64,000 nucleotides of DNA from Seriola aureovittata (taxonomy: Eukaryota > Chordata > Actinopteri > Carangiformes > Carangidae), in assembly GCF_021018895.1 (NCBI RefSeq), contig NC_079377.1, forward strand, positions 12,573,501 through 12,637,500. Direction: 5' to 3'. Shown here piece by piece: positions 23,785 through 36,751 of the stretch. Position 1 is the stretch's first letter. The number at the start of each line of letters is the position of its first letter. The translations under genes were made by a program, and so were the position numbers. The notes beneath the pieces are model-generated. The model was given only the letters and a program-made list of their open reading frames with translations, was not told the DNA's origin and searched no databases.

Positions 23785-24710
23785 CATGCAAGATAGAGAG
23801 TGTGACTGTGACCATGTTCATGCTTATAGTTGACTTTCTGCCTCTCACTCGGAGATCATTAGAGAACCACTCAGTTCTAACAGATCCCTGTGGAGAGAGG
23901 CGGAGGCAGGAGAGAGAGAGAAGTGAGATTTAAAAGCGGGAAATTAGCTTTTTCTTCTGTAAAGAATGAAAACAAGTTAGTTGGTTTTAACGGACGACTG
24001 CAAACCAGCTGAGGAGCTCTGGCCTGTTTGGGTGACGATGTGCTATCTAGTTGTGAGAACAACAGCTGTCGTGTATCATCCTGTATAGACTGTCAAGCTT
24101 TATAAGAAAAAAAAAAAGAAAAGAAAAACTCAGGCGTTCTGTGTTATCTCTCAATCTGCAGCCCCCACCACAGTTTAAGAGTAATCCTGGAGCAGTACAT
24201 GCGTGTATCTGCCCGTCACAGTGCTGTGATAAGAGGCCAATAGAAGGAAAAGCCAGGGGAGATGCTACATTAATACTGGCTCTGATTAGGAGTGCAGTGA
24301 GGGAGGGCTTCTCTGTTGTGTTTCTCTGTGAGGTGGAGGCAGATGCTGCCAATAGAAAATGGTTTATATATGATATCTTCCATCTGCTATATAGAAAGCT
24401 AAATCCTGGCAGTAACCAAGCTGTTCACAGCCAGACACACATCTGCAGCCACACCCTCCCCGCATCAGGCCAAAAACTACTTACATACACAGAAAGAAGA
24501 TTTCTCTGTTTACCTAAAGAATAATTCCATTTTTATTTACTCTGTCTGCTGTGCAACACGTGCAAACCACACTTGACTGACATTTGTGAAAATGCTGCGA
24601 CATAATGCATCACATGGCAGCTTTAAGGAAGCACAGCACAAGCATTACTAATGATATTAATGATGCTCTGGTACATGTTGTGCTTGCTTGTGCTTGCTCA
24701 GCCACATTAA

Positions 24711-24776
24711 GTGCGTTTCCATCCACCTGTTTTTATGCATGTTTTAAATTTGTGCTTAAAAGAACCTGAATGGAAA
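24711..24776 (+). mobile_element. Probable end fragment of a fish DNA element
   Basis: The stretch beginning AGTGCGTTTCCATCCACCTG and continuing through a TTTTTATGCATGTTTT-like block resembles the end of a common fish short inverted-repeat family. It stops before an A18-type run at about 24793-24810. No second end is seen. Confidence 0.4.
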
Positions 24777-24904
24777 TGCTGGTAATCTGGGAAAAAAAAA
24801 AAAAAAAAAAACTCAAAATACTACAAAAATGTCGTCTATGTGCGGCTGAGACTTCAGGCTACGGCAGTGCCTTCCCGATGTCAGCAGCCGAATTGGTTCA
24901 TGAT

Positions 24905-25119
24905 TTAGGTGGGCGTGATCCTATTTGTCCTTCTGATACAGCGCTCAGTGTAGATGTCCTGCAGGGAGGGATGCTCACCTCCAATGATGGTCTGTGCAGA
25001 CTTCACCATTCTCTGCATGCGTTTCTGGTCCGGTGATGTACATTTCCCAAACCATGTGGTTATGCCGCCAGTCAGGATGCTCTTAATGGTTGTAGTGTAA
25101 AATGTCCAGAGGATTCCCT
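24905..25119 (-). pseudogene. LINE (L2/CR1-like) reverse transcriptase C-terminal relic
   Basis: On the minus strand the frame reads ILWTFYTTTIKSILTGG, then ITTWFGKCTSPDQK, RMQRMVKSAQTIIGG and HPSLQDIYTERCIRR, ending with TAA at 24907-24905. This matches the distinctive tail of the ORF2 protein of fish L2/CR1-type LINEs (SILTG, W-G-C, HPSLQDIY-RC). Only about 70 codons remain, with no upstream reverse transcriptase or endonuclease domain, so this is a truncated copy, as expected for an LINE fragment. An A-run at about 24793-24810 lies on the plus strand just beyond the relic. Confidence 0.85.
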
Positions 25120-28100
25120 ATAATGAAGGTGATTTTTACTTTCACTGACCTATTAGTTTGTGTACTTTTAAAAAAGCAGATTTCATGAAGTGTTGTGCAG
25201 TTGAAAGTCTAATGACTGACAGTGTTAGGCCATCTCTCTGATCTCGGCCGATAAATGACAGATGTCTGCGTCTTTGTGTGCCTGTGAGCATGTGTGTGCA
25301 AATGTTCTTTTGTTTTAACGCTTCAACGTGGGCTTATGTAAAACATGCATTTATGTGCATGTGTGGGTGGCAAATGACTCTCTAAAAGCTGAAAATAAGT
25401 GGACTGATGGATCCGCTCGTCCTGTTATGTCTTGTTCTCGGAACACCACGCATCTCCACTGCTGAGAGGCATGAGGCAGAAGTAGTGCTTGTCGCCTCTG
25501 CTGCAGATCTCACTCTCTCTGAACCTCCGTGAAGCCTTGTTTGCTTTGCATTTAGACTCATTCTCGCCAGCCTCCGAGGAGCTGTTTGAGCCACAGTGTG
25601 GGAGATAAAGTAATGATCATTATTGCTTCAGTGATAGCGTAGCCCGGTGCCCTGCTGTAACACAGATAATGTCCCCTTGCATTCCAACGGCAGTGATGCA
25701 CAAGGGTAAACTTGTGACCTTATATGAATGCACTCTTTCTTTTTTCATTACGTTACATTCTTTCTCTCATGCATGAAGAGACACCCTCTCCAGGGTTCAG
25801 TTAAGATTTATTAAGGTTTATTTTTCTTCTTTGCTTGACACCAGTGACTCGGGTCAGACCCCGTACAGCAGGGAACCTGTTTCAGTATAATGAGGAACCA
25901 GGGCTCGGCTTATCATCACATCTGTTCCCACATGACATGAGCTGCAATCCACTTCAGACTCATTTTTATTATGCGTGAGGGGGCAAAGGGTCTTTGATGC
26001 AAATGGAGAACATACTTAACCAGATGGGGACAGTATTTAGAATGACAGGTACAGTGTTTCTTAATGTTCAGACATCATGAGTCTTCATGCACCCAGCTTG
26101 GTGAAAATTGCATTAGTGTCATTGTTTCACCTTGAAAGCTTGTTTACTGTCCAAGTGTTTTTGCAGAAGGAGCTATTAGAGCAGCCATTAATTAGTGTCA
26201 CTCCGAGTTAGCGTAGGAGGTACTCAGCCAGTCCTTGGCTTGCCTCCCAAAACAAGAGTACAAACACACACACATACACAAACACAAAAACTGTTGTGTT
26301 GTGCACACGACCGCGCAAGCTTAATAGATTTTTATAAGTGATTTATTTCTGGCATACATAATGAAATAACAATCATATCAAAATGTCTCCTTACAGTCCA
26401 ACATTTTGTTTTATTTATGTCTTAACACGTCCATGTCAAACACTTCCCTCAGTTGTCTCCTTTCCTGGAAACATTTCCTGCCAAGAAGCATCCACCTTTC
26501 GTCAGCGAGCGAGGAGGCTGCTCTGGTCGCCTTTGGCAACCAAACCCAACAAGAAACAAGGAACAGTAGCAAACCTTTGCTGCAGGACACAGATGAGCTT
26601 CCTCCTCATAGTGTGAATGTTGAATTGTAGCACGTGGCCTCAGCTGACATCTGTCCACACAAGGTACTTTCAATGGGGAAAAATCCAGCTCCCCAACCCA
26701 GGATGTATATGGAAGTGGCAAATGATTTTAGCTGTAAAATGTGTAGAAAAATGTGACTACTGAGGGTGTTCACAGGGGCCTGTGCCAACAGGTTTGATGA
26801 TTCTGTTTGAGTCAGGATCGCTGGAACTCCATTGGAACAAATTGATTGTTTTACCCCTTTCTAAATTCTGGTCTGATTGGGCCTTAACTCTAAAAACACA
26901 GTAATACAGGGGTTTATAAAAGTCAACACTCGTTGGGATGTGGGGTCAGTGATCAGATTCTTATTAATTTGATAGGAATTCAACCATTTTACCAGTCTCA
27001 CAAAACCAGCATTTGGTTTGGATATTAAAATATCTGCATGCAGGAGCAGAAGAGAACATGCAAATTGAACACAACCAAATGCCAGGGACGTTTATGCTAA
27101 GTATATATAAATGTCTAGACAACTGTAAATCAAGATTTGCCTTTCATTCACTCCTGCCTCTCTCCCCCTGATCAGCTCTCATCTCTGTGCTGCTTTAGGT
27201 TTGGATTGCTGCTCTGGAGCCGGGCTTCCTCCACTCTGGGGCTGTGATTAAAAAGAGAGAGAACGCCAGTAGTAACCTTGGAAAATAATTGGGTTATTTT
27301 TCAGCGCGTGCCAAAGAAAGTGAATTGTAATAATCTACTTCAACTCACAATTTCGCTCCATTATTTTCACTCACTTCACAGATTAATCAAAATACAACCG
27401 ATACACACACATACTCATACCGACACACATACACACAAATGCACACAGGGGAAAGAGGACTAGATCTTTCAGTTGCAATATTAGCAAAAAGAGAGATAAT
27501 GGGCTTTTGTAGACTATCCTGAGGACTGAGACGATGTATACCCACACAAAGGTAGAATATTTGTCAAATGAATACATCCATTCAGCTTCAGTAAGGTGAC
27601 AAAATGAAAGTGGTTCTCCAGTTGGGCTTCAGGCATGTCCTGGAGGTTGTTTAGCATGCTGCCCCCAGCTTGCTTACTGCTCTGAAAACCATGTTGTGTT
27701 TGTCTCTCAGGGTGCAGCCTGTGCCACGCTGTTGGACTGGGTGGGGTGAAGCTGCCACCGTTGAGAGCCGGGCGAGCTCCTGGCTGCTATTAGAGTTCAG
27801 TGTTCCAGCGAGCAGGCATGGAGAATGGACACAGAATAATGTATGAAGGGCTTCTCAGCCGCAGGTTAGAGTGCTGCAGAATGTGGCAGAGTGAGAGCGT
27901 TTGGAAATGCGTGAGTGGGTTTGGGTATAATAAATGCACACGGTCTAGTTTTGAAACGGCAAAGACATTTTTTAATTTTTCAGAGGTGAGTGGGTGGTCC
28001 GTCGTGGACTTGTGCAAGCAAGATTTGGGTTCACACTGAGAGAAATCTTCATTTGCATTCACACTTATTCTGTTTGATTCTTATTTTTCTTGATTTTATC

Positions 28101-28468
28101 TTTTTGTCAGAGGAAGACTTTTCAAAACAAATGACTCCCGTGAAAAGTTGTACATCCGTAGGTGCTGCTTTGAAGACTGTATTAGTAGAAATCTGCATGG
28201 CTGGCTGTCAAATTCATTTTCTGCATCCCAGTTCATATCATCCTCCTCTCAGCGTGTGATCAGCAATATTCCCCAGTGCTCTCTAATATTCGTTAATCAG
28301 CTCCATTATATTAAAATGTCTGGGGTAATTATGAATGTAATTTGCTGTAATTAAATCCCTGTGGACGGTTTCATGTTCCATGATAAACACTATAGGGAGG
28401 AGACTGTGATATTGTAGTTTTATTCACAGAGAATAAAATCCGAGATTCAGAGACGTTCAGATTGGAAG

Positions 28469-28469
<1 letters not shown>
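25120..28469 (+). other. Non-coding sequence, nothing specific seen
   Basis: No exon or defined repeat was recognised. Short CA-rich words occur near 26265-26285 and 27410-27440. Open frames here are short and not conserved-looking. Confidence 0.4.

Positions 28470-28554
<85 letters not shown>
28470..28554. repeat. (CA)n microsatellite
   Basis: Uninterrupted CA tract of about 42 units, one of the longest in the window. Confidence 0.97.
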
Positions 28555-28558
<4 letters not shown>

Positions 28559-30781
28559 GACAGACAAGAGGAGTTTGATGTATAAAGAATAATAGGAGAT
28601 CAGTTGGAGAACCTCAGTACAGAGAGACAGCATGTGGCACTGTGTTAATGAGTTTGATGAAGCAATGAAAATCAATTACTAGAAAATGATATGCAAATAA
28701 ACACTGTTAGAATTGAGTCCACGAGGCCCAGTGTTTTCATGGGAGGAGATTATGGACCATAGAGAAAAGAAACCGCTATCTTCACTGCTGAATGGCATCG
28801 TTTGTGTGCCACCCAAAGCAAAGCTTCCCAAGTTTGGATTTTCACTGAGGAAGGAATTACTGCATTATGTAGATTTTAATCAATCTGTAGAATTGCTTTT
28901 GACATCATAATAATTCAAATGATTCTTTAATTTTGTTGAATCTGCACCTGCAGACCGAGTGACTCTTTGTTTTGTGAACTCTTGAACTTTTCCTTTACAT
29001 AGCAACATTCATAATTATATTAGAAAATCTGAAAACAAGACCAAAAAACAGAGTTATATACAATATATAATATAATGAAATAATATTTAACGTAGATGTA
29101 TGTACTAAACATTCTGGAAACACATATGCAAGTAAATGATCATCTGATATTTTGCAGTTATGCAGGTAACCATTTTCATATTTGAGGATACCTCTATGAA
29201 AATAAATACATATGCACATATACAAACAGACATTCAGTGTATTTACATACTGTACTGTATAAAAACACACAGACACACTGTCTTTTGAAGGAATCTCTCT
29301 ACACACACAAATTAATTCAGAACCTCCCTCAAACATCAACTAACAGCACATTTTCCAGTGTTTCAACTACTGACTTAGTCTTTCTTGAACAAAGACTATA
29401 ACCCTGCTCGCAGCTTGTAAAGCACCGTCCTGTGACATTCAGTGTGTTTGCAGGATCCGCGGCTGAACAGCAGCAACCTGCTAATGTAGCTGAGGTCCCT
29501 ATTCACACAGCATTTTATCTAAAAATACATATTCTCTGCTTGCTCAAAACAGCAGCAGAGAAGTTCCTCTGAGTTTCCTCTAAGAAACTATTCACAGGGC
29601 ATCTCTTACAGTGAAGTATTTTTAGGAAACACAGAGGCAGCTCTAACCTCTTTAGAAATGTCTGTTAGTAATAGGTGTTTTTAAGTGGCTGGCGGAGAAG
29701 CTATTATTGCAGTAATTACCGCTGCCACTGTCAGTCTTCAAGTGAGACACAATATGAAGACAACACAGAGGGAAGAATGGTCACTTTCACCGTCAGCGTT
29801 TGCCAGATTGATGTAACGATTTTAAAATTGATCTCATAATTGCTGATGAGTTACAGGCATTGTGACGGATTAAGACAGTTATCGCTCAGCAAGCATTTTT
29901 TATGTCATAGTAAAAAATTATTTCAGTCGCCAAATCTCGCCTCCGCCTCTTTGGGAAATCTTTTTTTCTTTTTTTTTTCTTTTTTTTATGCTTTAACGCT
30001 TGGAGAATTGCTTTTAGAAAAGCTTTTAAAATAATGATTGAAAAGCACATTACTTCTAGAAGTTGTTCCTAAGTTGGCCAATTAGGACCACCTTTTAGCT
30101 TCAGATGGCTTTGTGAATATGGCCCCTGTTCATGATTATTTCATGTACTCTTATTTGGACTCATGAATTATGCAAGAGATGTCGTAAGTCTGAGAGTCTG
30201 GTGCTGTGAGCGACCTTTGTATGTTTGACAGAGAGTGTGTGGGTTCATGCCAGTTTGCGTGATGAGTATATTGTTATGTCTCCCCCTGCTGAAGGGAGTA
30301 AAAGAGGTTGGGGAGGGGGGCAGATTTGAAGAAGTTTGCAGTGAAGGGAATATTCTTATAGGCAGGAAGGTGGGAACACAGTATTTAATTTAATACCCCA
30401 GAGCTTAAAGACTTGTGGGTAAATTTACAAACACAAACAAGTGCACAAAAGGCCATGCATGTGTCTGCAGAAGCAATAGACGTGTGTGTATTCAATAATG
30501 TAACAGCTCGCCCCTCTTTCCTCTTTTGTGTTTCGGAGATTAGGGAAACTTCCAGAGAGCGCACTCACAAACTGTATTCTCTGGTACACACGCATGAAGG
30601 GAGACAAGCACACGCACACAACGATCTCACTTTACAAATACATATTTAATATCTGCAATGGCTTTGCACAACTTTTAATCAGCTGTACCAGTGATGTGAT
30701 GGAGGGTGACTTAGTTAACCAACCGTTTTAGATATAAATGGATATAGTGTATAAAACATGCACGCACACTCACACGCGCGC

Positions 30782-30783
<2 letters not shown>
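28555..30783 (+). other. Non-coding sequence with one repeat fragment
   Basis: No exon is recognised. A T-rich run lies at about 29961-29989, and a degenerate element end is listed separately at 29990-30129. Confidence 0.4.
29990..30129 (-). mobile_element. Terminal part of a degenerate fish DNA element
   Basis: Read on the minus strand the segment begins CAGGGGCCATATTCACAAAG and continues with a GGTCCTAATTGGCC-like block, matching the terminal region of a widespread fish inverted-repeat family as I remember it. The opposite end and a target duplication are not visible, so the copy is truncated. Confidence 0.5.

Positions 30784-30871
<88 letters not shown>
30784..30871. repeat. (CA)n microsatellite
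   Basis: About 44 CA units, preceded by a short CGCGCG stretch at about 30775-30781. Confidence 0.97.
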
Positions 30872-30873
<2 letters not shown>

Positions 30874-33800
30874 CCCAGTCACATACATTTACAGTATAAT
30901 GAATCTCATCAAACTTCACATAAGCATTGGGACAAATGCAAAAATCAATGCATTTTGTCATATATTACTGTTTACTGGGCATTTCTGATTTGTATATTAG
31001 TCCTAGTTTGTTCTCTGATGATCAGTAACTATATTGCATCATTTCCCAGAGCATTCAATCGTCCACTGTAATAGAGAGCCGGGGTCCGGGCATCACTTTT
31101 TGATCTACCTATGTTCTACAATCTTCAGAGATTGTGATTTAAGTTAAGTTACACAATGATTAATTTGTGAGCATTTCGAGATGCTCCCGTGATGTTTTTT
31201 CATCCATACACTCATTCCTGATTTTTCCTATGCTTTTAGAAACTACTTTTTTCAAAGAAATGCATTGACATTCTGGAAATACTCCTTCACCTTCTTGCTT
31301 AGAGTTAAATGAGAAGATTGATACCATTCTCATGTCTGTCTCTGCAGGGAGCTATTCGTTTTGCTGTTTCTACATAGCCAATGTTAGCATTAACAACTCT
31401 TTACTAGAAGAAATGTTGCAAATTGAGAATCAAACTTCATTCCTTTTACTCTCCAAAATCTGTCTCCAGTGGTGGAAAGCAACATCAACGTTAACTCTTG
31501 TCTCTATCACGTCTTTTCTACTAATGAAGTTAGCATGCTCACCAGCTGGCCCCGGCCCTTCCCCTCACTTTCCGATAGCAACTCACTTTAGCCTCCAATC
31601 TGCCCTGAAGACGTGGCACTGCTCAGATGTATATTATTACCTCTTGTCTTGCAAACTCAGTGATGGCTGAAGCTCTTTACAAAAACATGAATTTGAACCT
31701 CTAGCTATAACTGATGTAAGAACCCATATGTTTCTTTTCACTTTGACTCTCCTGCATTGTGGGTAACTGAGAAGCTGTTTTAATGGTGTGAGGCACAGAT
31801 GACCAGTAGTATTCTGTAGGTGAACCCCATCCATCCATTTGGTTGTCTGTGTGTATGTTTCCTTTTTTGTTGATTAATAAATGTAAGAATTGTGTGAGGA
31901 AAGCACAGGGGCTCATATTGACTCATCACTCTCCAGAAATATCTGCATTTGTCTGCATGTGGATGCGTGTGTGTGTGTGTCCATGTGCTTGAGAGGCATA
32001 GTTGAATCGTATGTGACATCTATGTTAATACCCATGTGCCCTGGGGGTAGCAGAGCGTATTACGACATGCACATACATTAGTGGTCCTGCCAGGGCAGTT
32101 TATTTGCTTGTAATGTCTTGCATTCAGTCTTCTTGGCAGACCCAAGGCTACAGCGTGACTGGCTGTGTTCATTTCTCTGTGTCGTCCATACAGGCACACT
32201 CGGGTTCGCATTATCACAGCACAGAACAACAGCAGTCAGAGCACTCCATCTTGTTTATTGCTGCTGCTGCTGTATGAATTTCGAGTAACTATATTTTTCT
32301 GATTTCATAATTCCACTTGAATTGAAGGTTTGATTGCTTCTTTGTGGGATCAGAAACTTTCCAGGGGGCTCGAAACAGATTTAACCTCCATTATATCACG
32401 GCAAAACTTCTCTGTCACCAATGTGAACATTTTTTTCCCCCTAAATGCTGAAACCGAATCAAGATTTGATAATGCTAACATGGTGGAGGTAGTAAGATGT
32501 AGTTGTGGTGACAGGAAGTGGGAATATTATAAGTGTTGCAATATTGTATGCTTTTCTGTTTTGAATTGCCCTCCTGTCTGAGGGAACACTGCAGACCACT
32601 AGAAACCTCAATTGATGAAATTTGTGTGATTACATAATGAGAAAATGTGTCTTTCTTTTTTTTTCCCGGATGACGAGACTTTTTAATTACTTTTGACAAA
32701 GATGTCCATCTTCTGATGAAAGACAATTAAGGAGTAGCCTCTCCTGGCTTGTCTCCTATTGCAACAGTGAGCGACATGATGGAGCCAACTTGAAAACCAG
32801 GACGTGGAGGCGAGGGGGAGGATGGAGCAGAGGGAGGGAGTGCTGGTGTTTGGTGGTTTGGGATGCACCTCAGTAATTAAATGCTACTGTAGGAAAATTA
32901 ATTTGCCAAGTGCCCGATGTGAGAGAGAGAGAGAGGGAGGGAGAAAGAAAAAAACCTACTAGAATTGTTGCAGTGGTTCCAATTACTCTTTTTTTTCCAC
33001 CAATTTCACCCACCCTTTTTTTGTTTTGTGAATTAAAATAATTGCAATCCTTAAATGGACAGCATTTATAAATGTAAGCTGGTTTTGTCTGCATTTGGTT
33101 CCAAGAAGTTAAAATTGACTACTTGCTGCAACCTTTAAAGTGTTCCAGCAAAAGTTTTGTTATGAGCAGGAAGAAGAGGTGGTTGTTTTGTGAATACAAC
33201 ATGTTACATGTGAATGAATCATCCCGGCAGCTCTTCTCTTCAACACAATGTCAGTGCATGTAGCACAGCGAGGCTCCTCATGGTAGGCGTTGATGGTTTC
33301 ATGACACGTTGTGACGACAGTCCTCATCGTCCTCCTCCTCTTAGGCCGGATGCTTATCGATCGTTCAGATCTCCCTTGAAATTAAAATGCTACCAGGAAC
33401 TCCTCGAGTGATCGATCATGTTACACAAGAGCGCAGCACTGCTGTGGGTGGACAGACGGGGATTTAGAGTTTATGTTATTGGGCAAGTTCACAATTAGAT
33501 GCACTCGCTCACACAAACACACACGATTTATGTTTGTTTAATGGATTTGCATTGATCTGTCTGTAGATAAATGTGATGATATCTAACAGTAGGAGGTGGT
33601 CAATTATTCCTTGCAAGCAGAGCTTTTCTCTCAGAGATGCTGGGTCATTATATTGGACAAACTGTGTGCGAGGCGACATTGACAGAGAGCAGAGACAGTA
33701 GGTTCTTTTATTGCCTTGGTTGTTTAATTGGACTTGCTCACCACAGTGTTTAAGTATTTTATCACATGTGTTTTTTGTTTTTTTTATCTCTTCACCTCTG

Positions 33801-35118
33801 TGTTTCATCAGAGAGCAAAAAATTGAACAAAAGCAAACTCAAAGCAAACTAAAAGTAAACTCCTGTAAGCACAATTTTCACCGCTCTTGCAGCATTCTCG
33901 GTGTTAACTTTTATATCTAAGAGGCGAAATCCCACTGCTTTGTCCCCTGGCTATTAAACCCCGGACCCTGCAATACTTTACCTGTAGCAGCCCACCAAAA
34001 CAAGCACAGTTTTGTGCTGTAGGAGGGGATTTGTGGAGGAGAGAAAAAGCAATCAGTGGTCAGACACATAGACGGGGGGAGGGCTCAGGGAGGGAGGAGG
34101 AGGAGGAAGGAAGGGAGAAAAAAAAAATGACCCCAAGGAGTCTGGGAGAAAGGAGGAGGGAAGTGATACAGATAGAGAGAAGATGTTTAATTTGGCACGG
34201 TGTTCCACAGAGACACTTAATCTCCTTCGATCCTTGTGGAAGGTGAAAGGAGGGTAGCAGGGGGTGTGAGGGGTTGGCTTGGCCAGGTGGAGGAACCACA
34301 AATCTTCCACAAATGACCACTGCAAAGCTGTTGTGTTTCTGTGGCTGACTGACTCGCGGCCTGTCCCCTTATCTGCTCCTCTGTCCTGTGACTGCCACTC
34401 ACACATATATCTTTCTATATAACATCAGGAATCTATTTAATCTTCCAAACTAAAAAGTAGCACAGGAACTGAGCTGAACTCCTACACATTTGGTGAGACT
34501 GACCCTTCAACAGCAAAACAAAAGGATGCAGAGGAAGATCTATTGAGCAGCAGTCATGGCTGATGAGTCAAGACATTTATTTTGGCAGCGATTTTAATAG
34601 CAATTGACATCCTGGTCATTTGGAAGGCAATTTAAAAGTTACATGGTTTTTCCTCTTAATGGCTGGATTATCACTGGTTACATCACATCTGTGTGCAGGT
34701 GTGCTCGAGGACAGAGATAGAGAATGAGGAAGAGGAAGTGTTAGCTTTTATATGTAAGACTTAAGGGGGGGGGGGGACAAGAACTATTTGACAATTCGTT
34801 TCTTCTCTTCTTATATGAGTCAGTGAGCCCCAGGAGATTTCATTATGTAGTGTGAGAAGCATAAGGAGCATGCAGTTCCTTAGCTCATGAAGAAATAATG
34901 CCACATGTGACGGAGGTTAAAAGGCTAGTGTGATGACTTTGTGTATAGAAGCAGATGTGATGTGGTGAGGAGAGGCACAGAAAGCAAGACATTCAAAGAA
35001 ATGTGAGATGCAAAATAACTTGTGCAGTTTGAGTAAATAGAAATGTGCTTTAAAGGGTTCAGACAAAGTCTAGCAGAAGAAACAATGAAGATAAGTCAAA
35101 TCATTGTCTTATGAGTTT
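30872..35118 (+). other. Non-coding sequence, nothing specific seen
   Basis: No exon, RNA gene or clear element is recognised. A G-run of about 13 lies at 34766-34778, and a purine-rich stretch spans about 34075-34160. Possible conserved non-coding elements cannot be judged without alignment. Confidence 0.4.
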
Positions 35119-35519
35119 ACGTATAACAAGCCCTCCAACCTGAGAGACCATATCGATACGCATTGATACAAACCATGTGAGCATGCCAGCGCCGGGCTTA
35201 CTGGACCTTTTGTCGCCATGGTAATGATTGTAAACGCAGTTAAGCTGAAGGAACGGTCAAGGTTCGGTTGGGTTTAGGCATAAAACTACTTAGTTTTCAG
35301 GAAAGACAAATGGGTTAAGTACTTTGTTAAGGTTTGAGGACCTTTCGTTGTCAAGGTTACAATAACCAAAACTCAGCTTTGGTTGTCATGGTCAAATGAA
35401 ACAATGGTTTCATATGAGAGCTGAACAGCAGTCTCCTGTTTTAAAATCTGAGTGACCCATCTGCCCATCCATCCTTCCTCCTTTGCTCCCATCATGCTTA
35501 CTACAGCCGCTAGAGGTCA
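35119..35519 (-). mobile_element. Unclassified dispersed repeat, copy 1 (minus orientation)
   Basis: On the minus strand it starts TGACCTCTAGCGGCTGTAGT, includes internal GAAACCA and AAAGCT-GAGTTTT blocks, and ends AGGTTGGAGGGCTTGTTAT. The same start, internal order and end recur at 38047-38411 on the plus strand, which shows directly that these are two copies of one family. No terminal inverted repeats or coding capacity are seen. Confidence 0.7.
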
Positions 35520-36486
35520 CCTAATAATAAAATGTAACTATGGCTCATAATAAGCAACTTGCACGACCTATAAAGTCATTTTTTAGAGGACAGTCTCTTT
35601 ACTTATGGCTGCATTTTATTTTCATTACAACAGACGCACACAAAGTGGTCCAGATCTAGATGTAGAAAAAAAGTGTTGAGGTCACATTGACAGTATATCA
35701 GCACTTCTTGATGAAGGGAGTAAGAGTAGCTGCATACACAGAACACAGAAACAACAAAACTAAAAAGCTTAAAAAAAAAAAAAAATGTAAGTAGCAAGTC
35801 TTGAAATTGAGTCTTCATTTCCATGATGCAAACACGGAGCCAATTAATTCACCATGATGTTAACATAGCTCGGCTAAGGGGCAGTGCAATTAAAATCAAT
35901 ACAAATTAGGTCATAATGACAAAATTCATCATGCCTAAAGCAGACGATACAAACCACTACAGACAATATAATACATACAATACAATAGATATAGGCTACA
36001 GTACAGAAAAACAATATACTAGGGAAGAACATGTTAGTGTCTCGGGGCCTGGATGGCTTGAGGACACAATGGCCTGCGGCTGTTTTTCATGGTGAATTGT
36101 GCTAATTGGGGTACACCACTGTAATTTAATACTGCACCTCCATAAAATTAGGGGGAGTCGCAAGAGACAGGCTGAGGCGAGAACTGACTGACTGACTTTC
36201 AGTCTCTCGTATGGGTCAGGCATCAAAAACACTGTATCCTAAAATTCAGCTGAATGAAAAGTTGAATGCGAACAGTTTAGAGTTGAATGTAACGCAGATA
36301 TTTTGCCAATTCACATACATGACAATGAAACACAGTTCATACAAGTGGTGCACAAAGTAAACTTTACATTTATGTGTACAGACCTTTGCACATCACTGGG
36401 CCTGATATGAAACTCCTGTCTGCTTTCACATGTCCACCCTAAACTGGCCTGTAGCCATTGAGAGAGGCATTAGTGTATATAACCTC

Positions 36487-36558
36487 TGTGTGTGTGTGTG
36501 AGTGTGTGTGTGTGTGGGTGTGTGTGTGTGTGTGGGTGAGTGTGAGTGTGTGTGTGGG
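36487..36558. repeat. (GT)n imperfect microsatellite
   Basis: GT-rich tract with several GA and GGG interruptions, 101 bases from an opposing CA tract. Confidence 0.9.
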
Positions 36559-36657
36559 TTTGAATACCCCTGAGTAAATGAGTTAATCTCCTTTTCTTTA
36601 TTAAAAGGGGGGGATCCAAGAGCACCTGTGTAGACATGCTGGACAGGTAATTAGGCA

Positions 36658-36659
<2 letters not shown>

Positions 36660-36733
<74 letters not shown>

Positions 36734-36751
36734 CACACACACACACACACT
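36660..36751. repeat. (CA)n microsatellite
   Basis: About 46 CA units with a TA and an AA interruption. Complementary in sense to the GT tract at 36487-36558. Confidence 0.95.
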
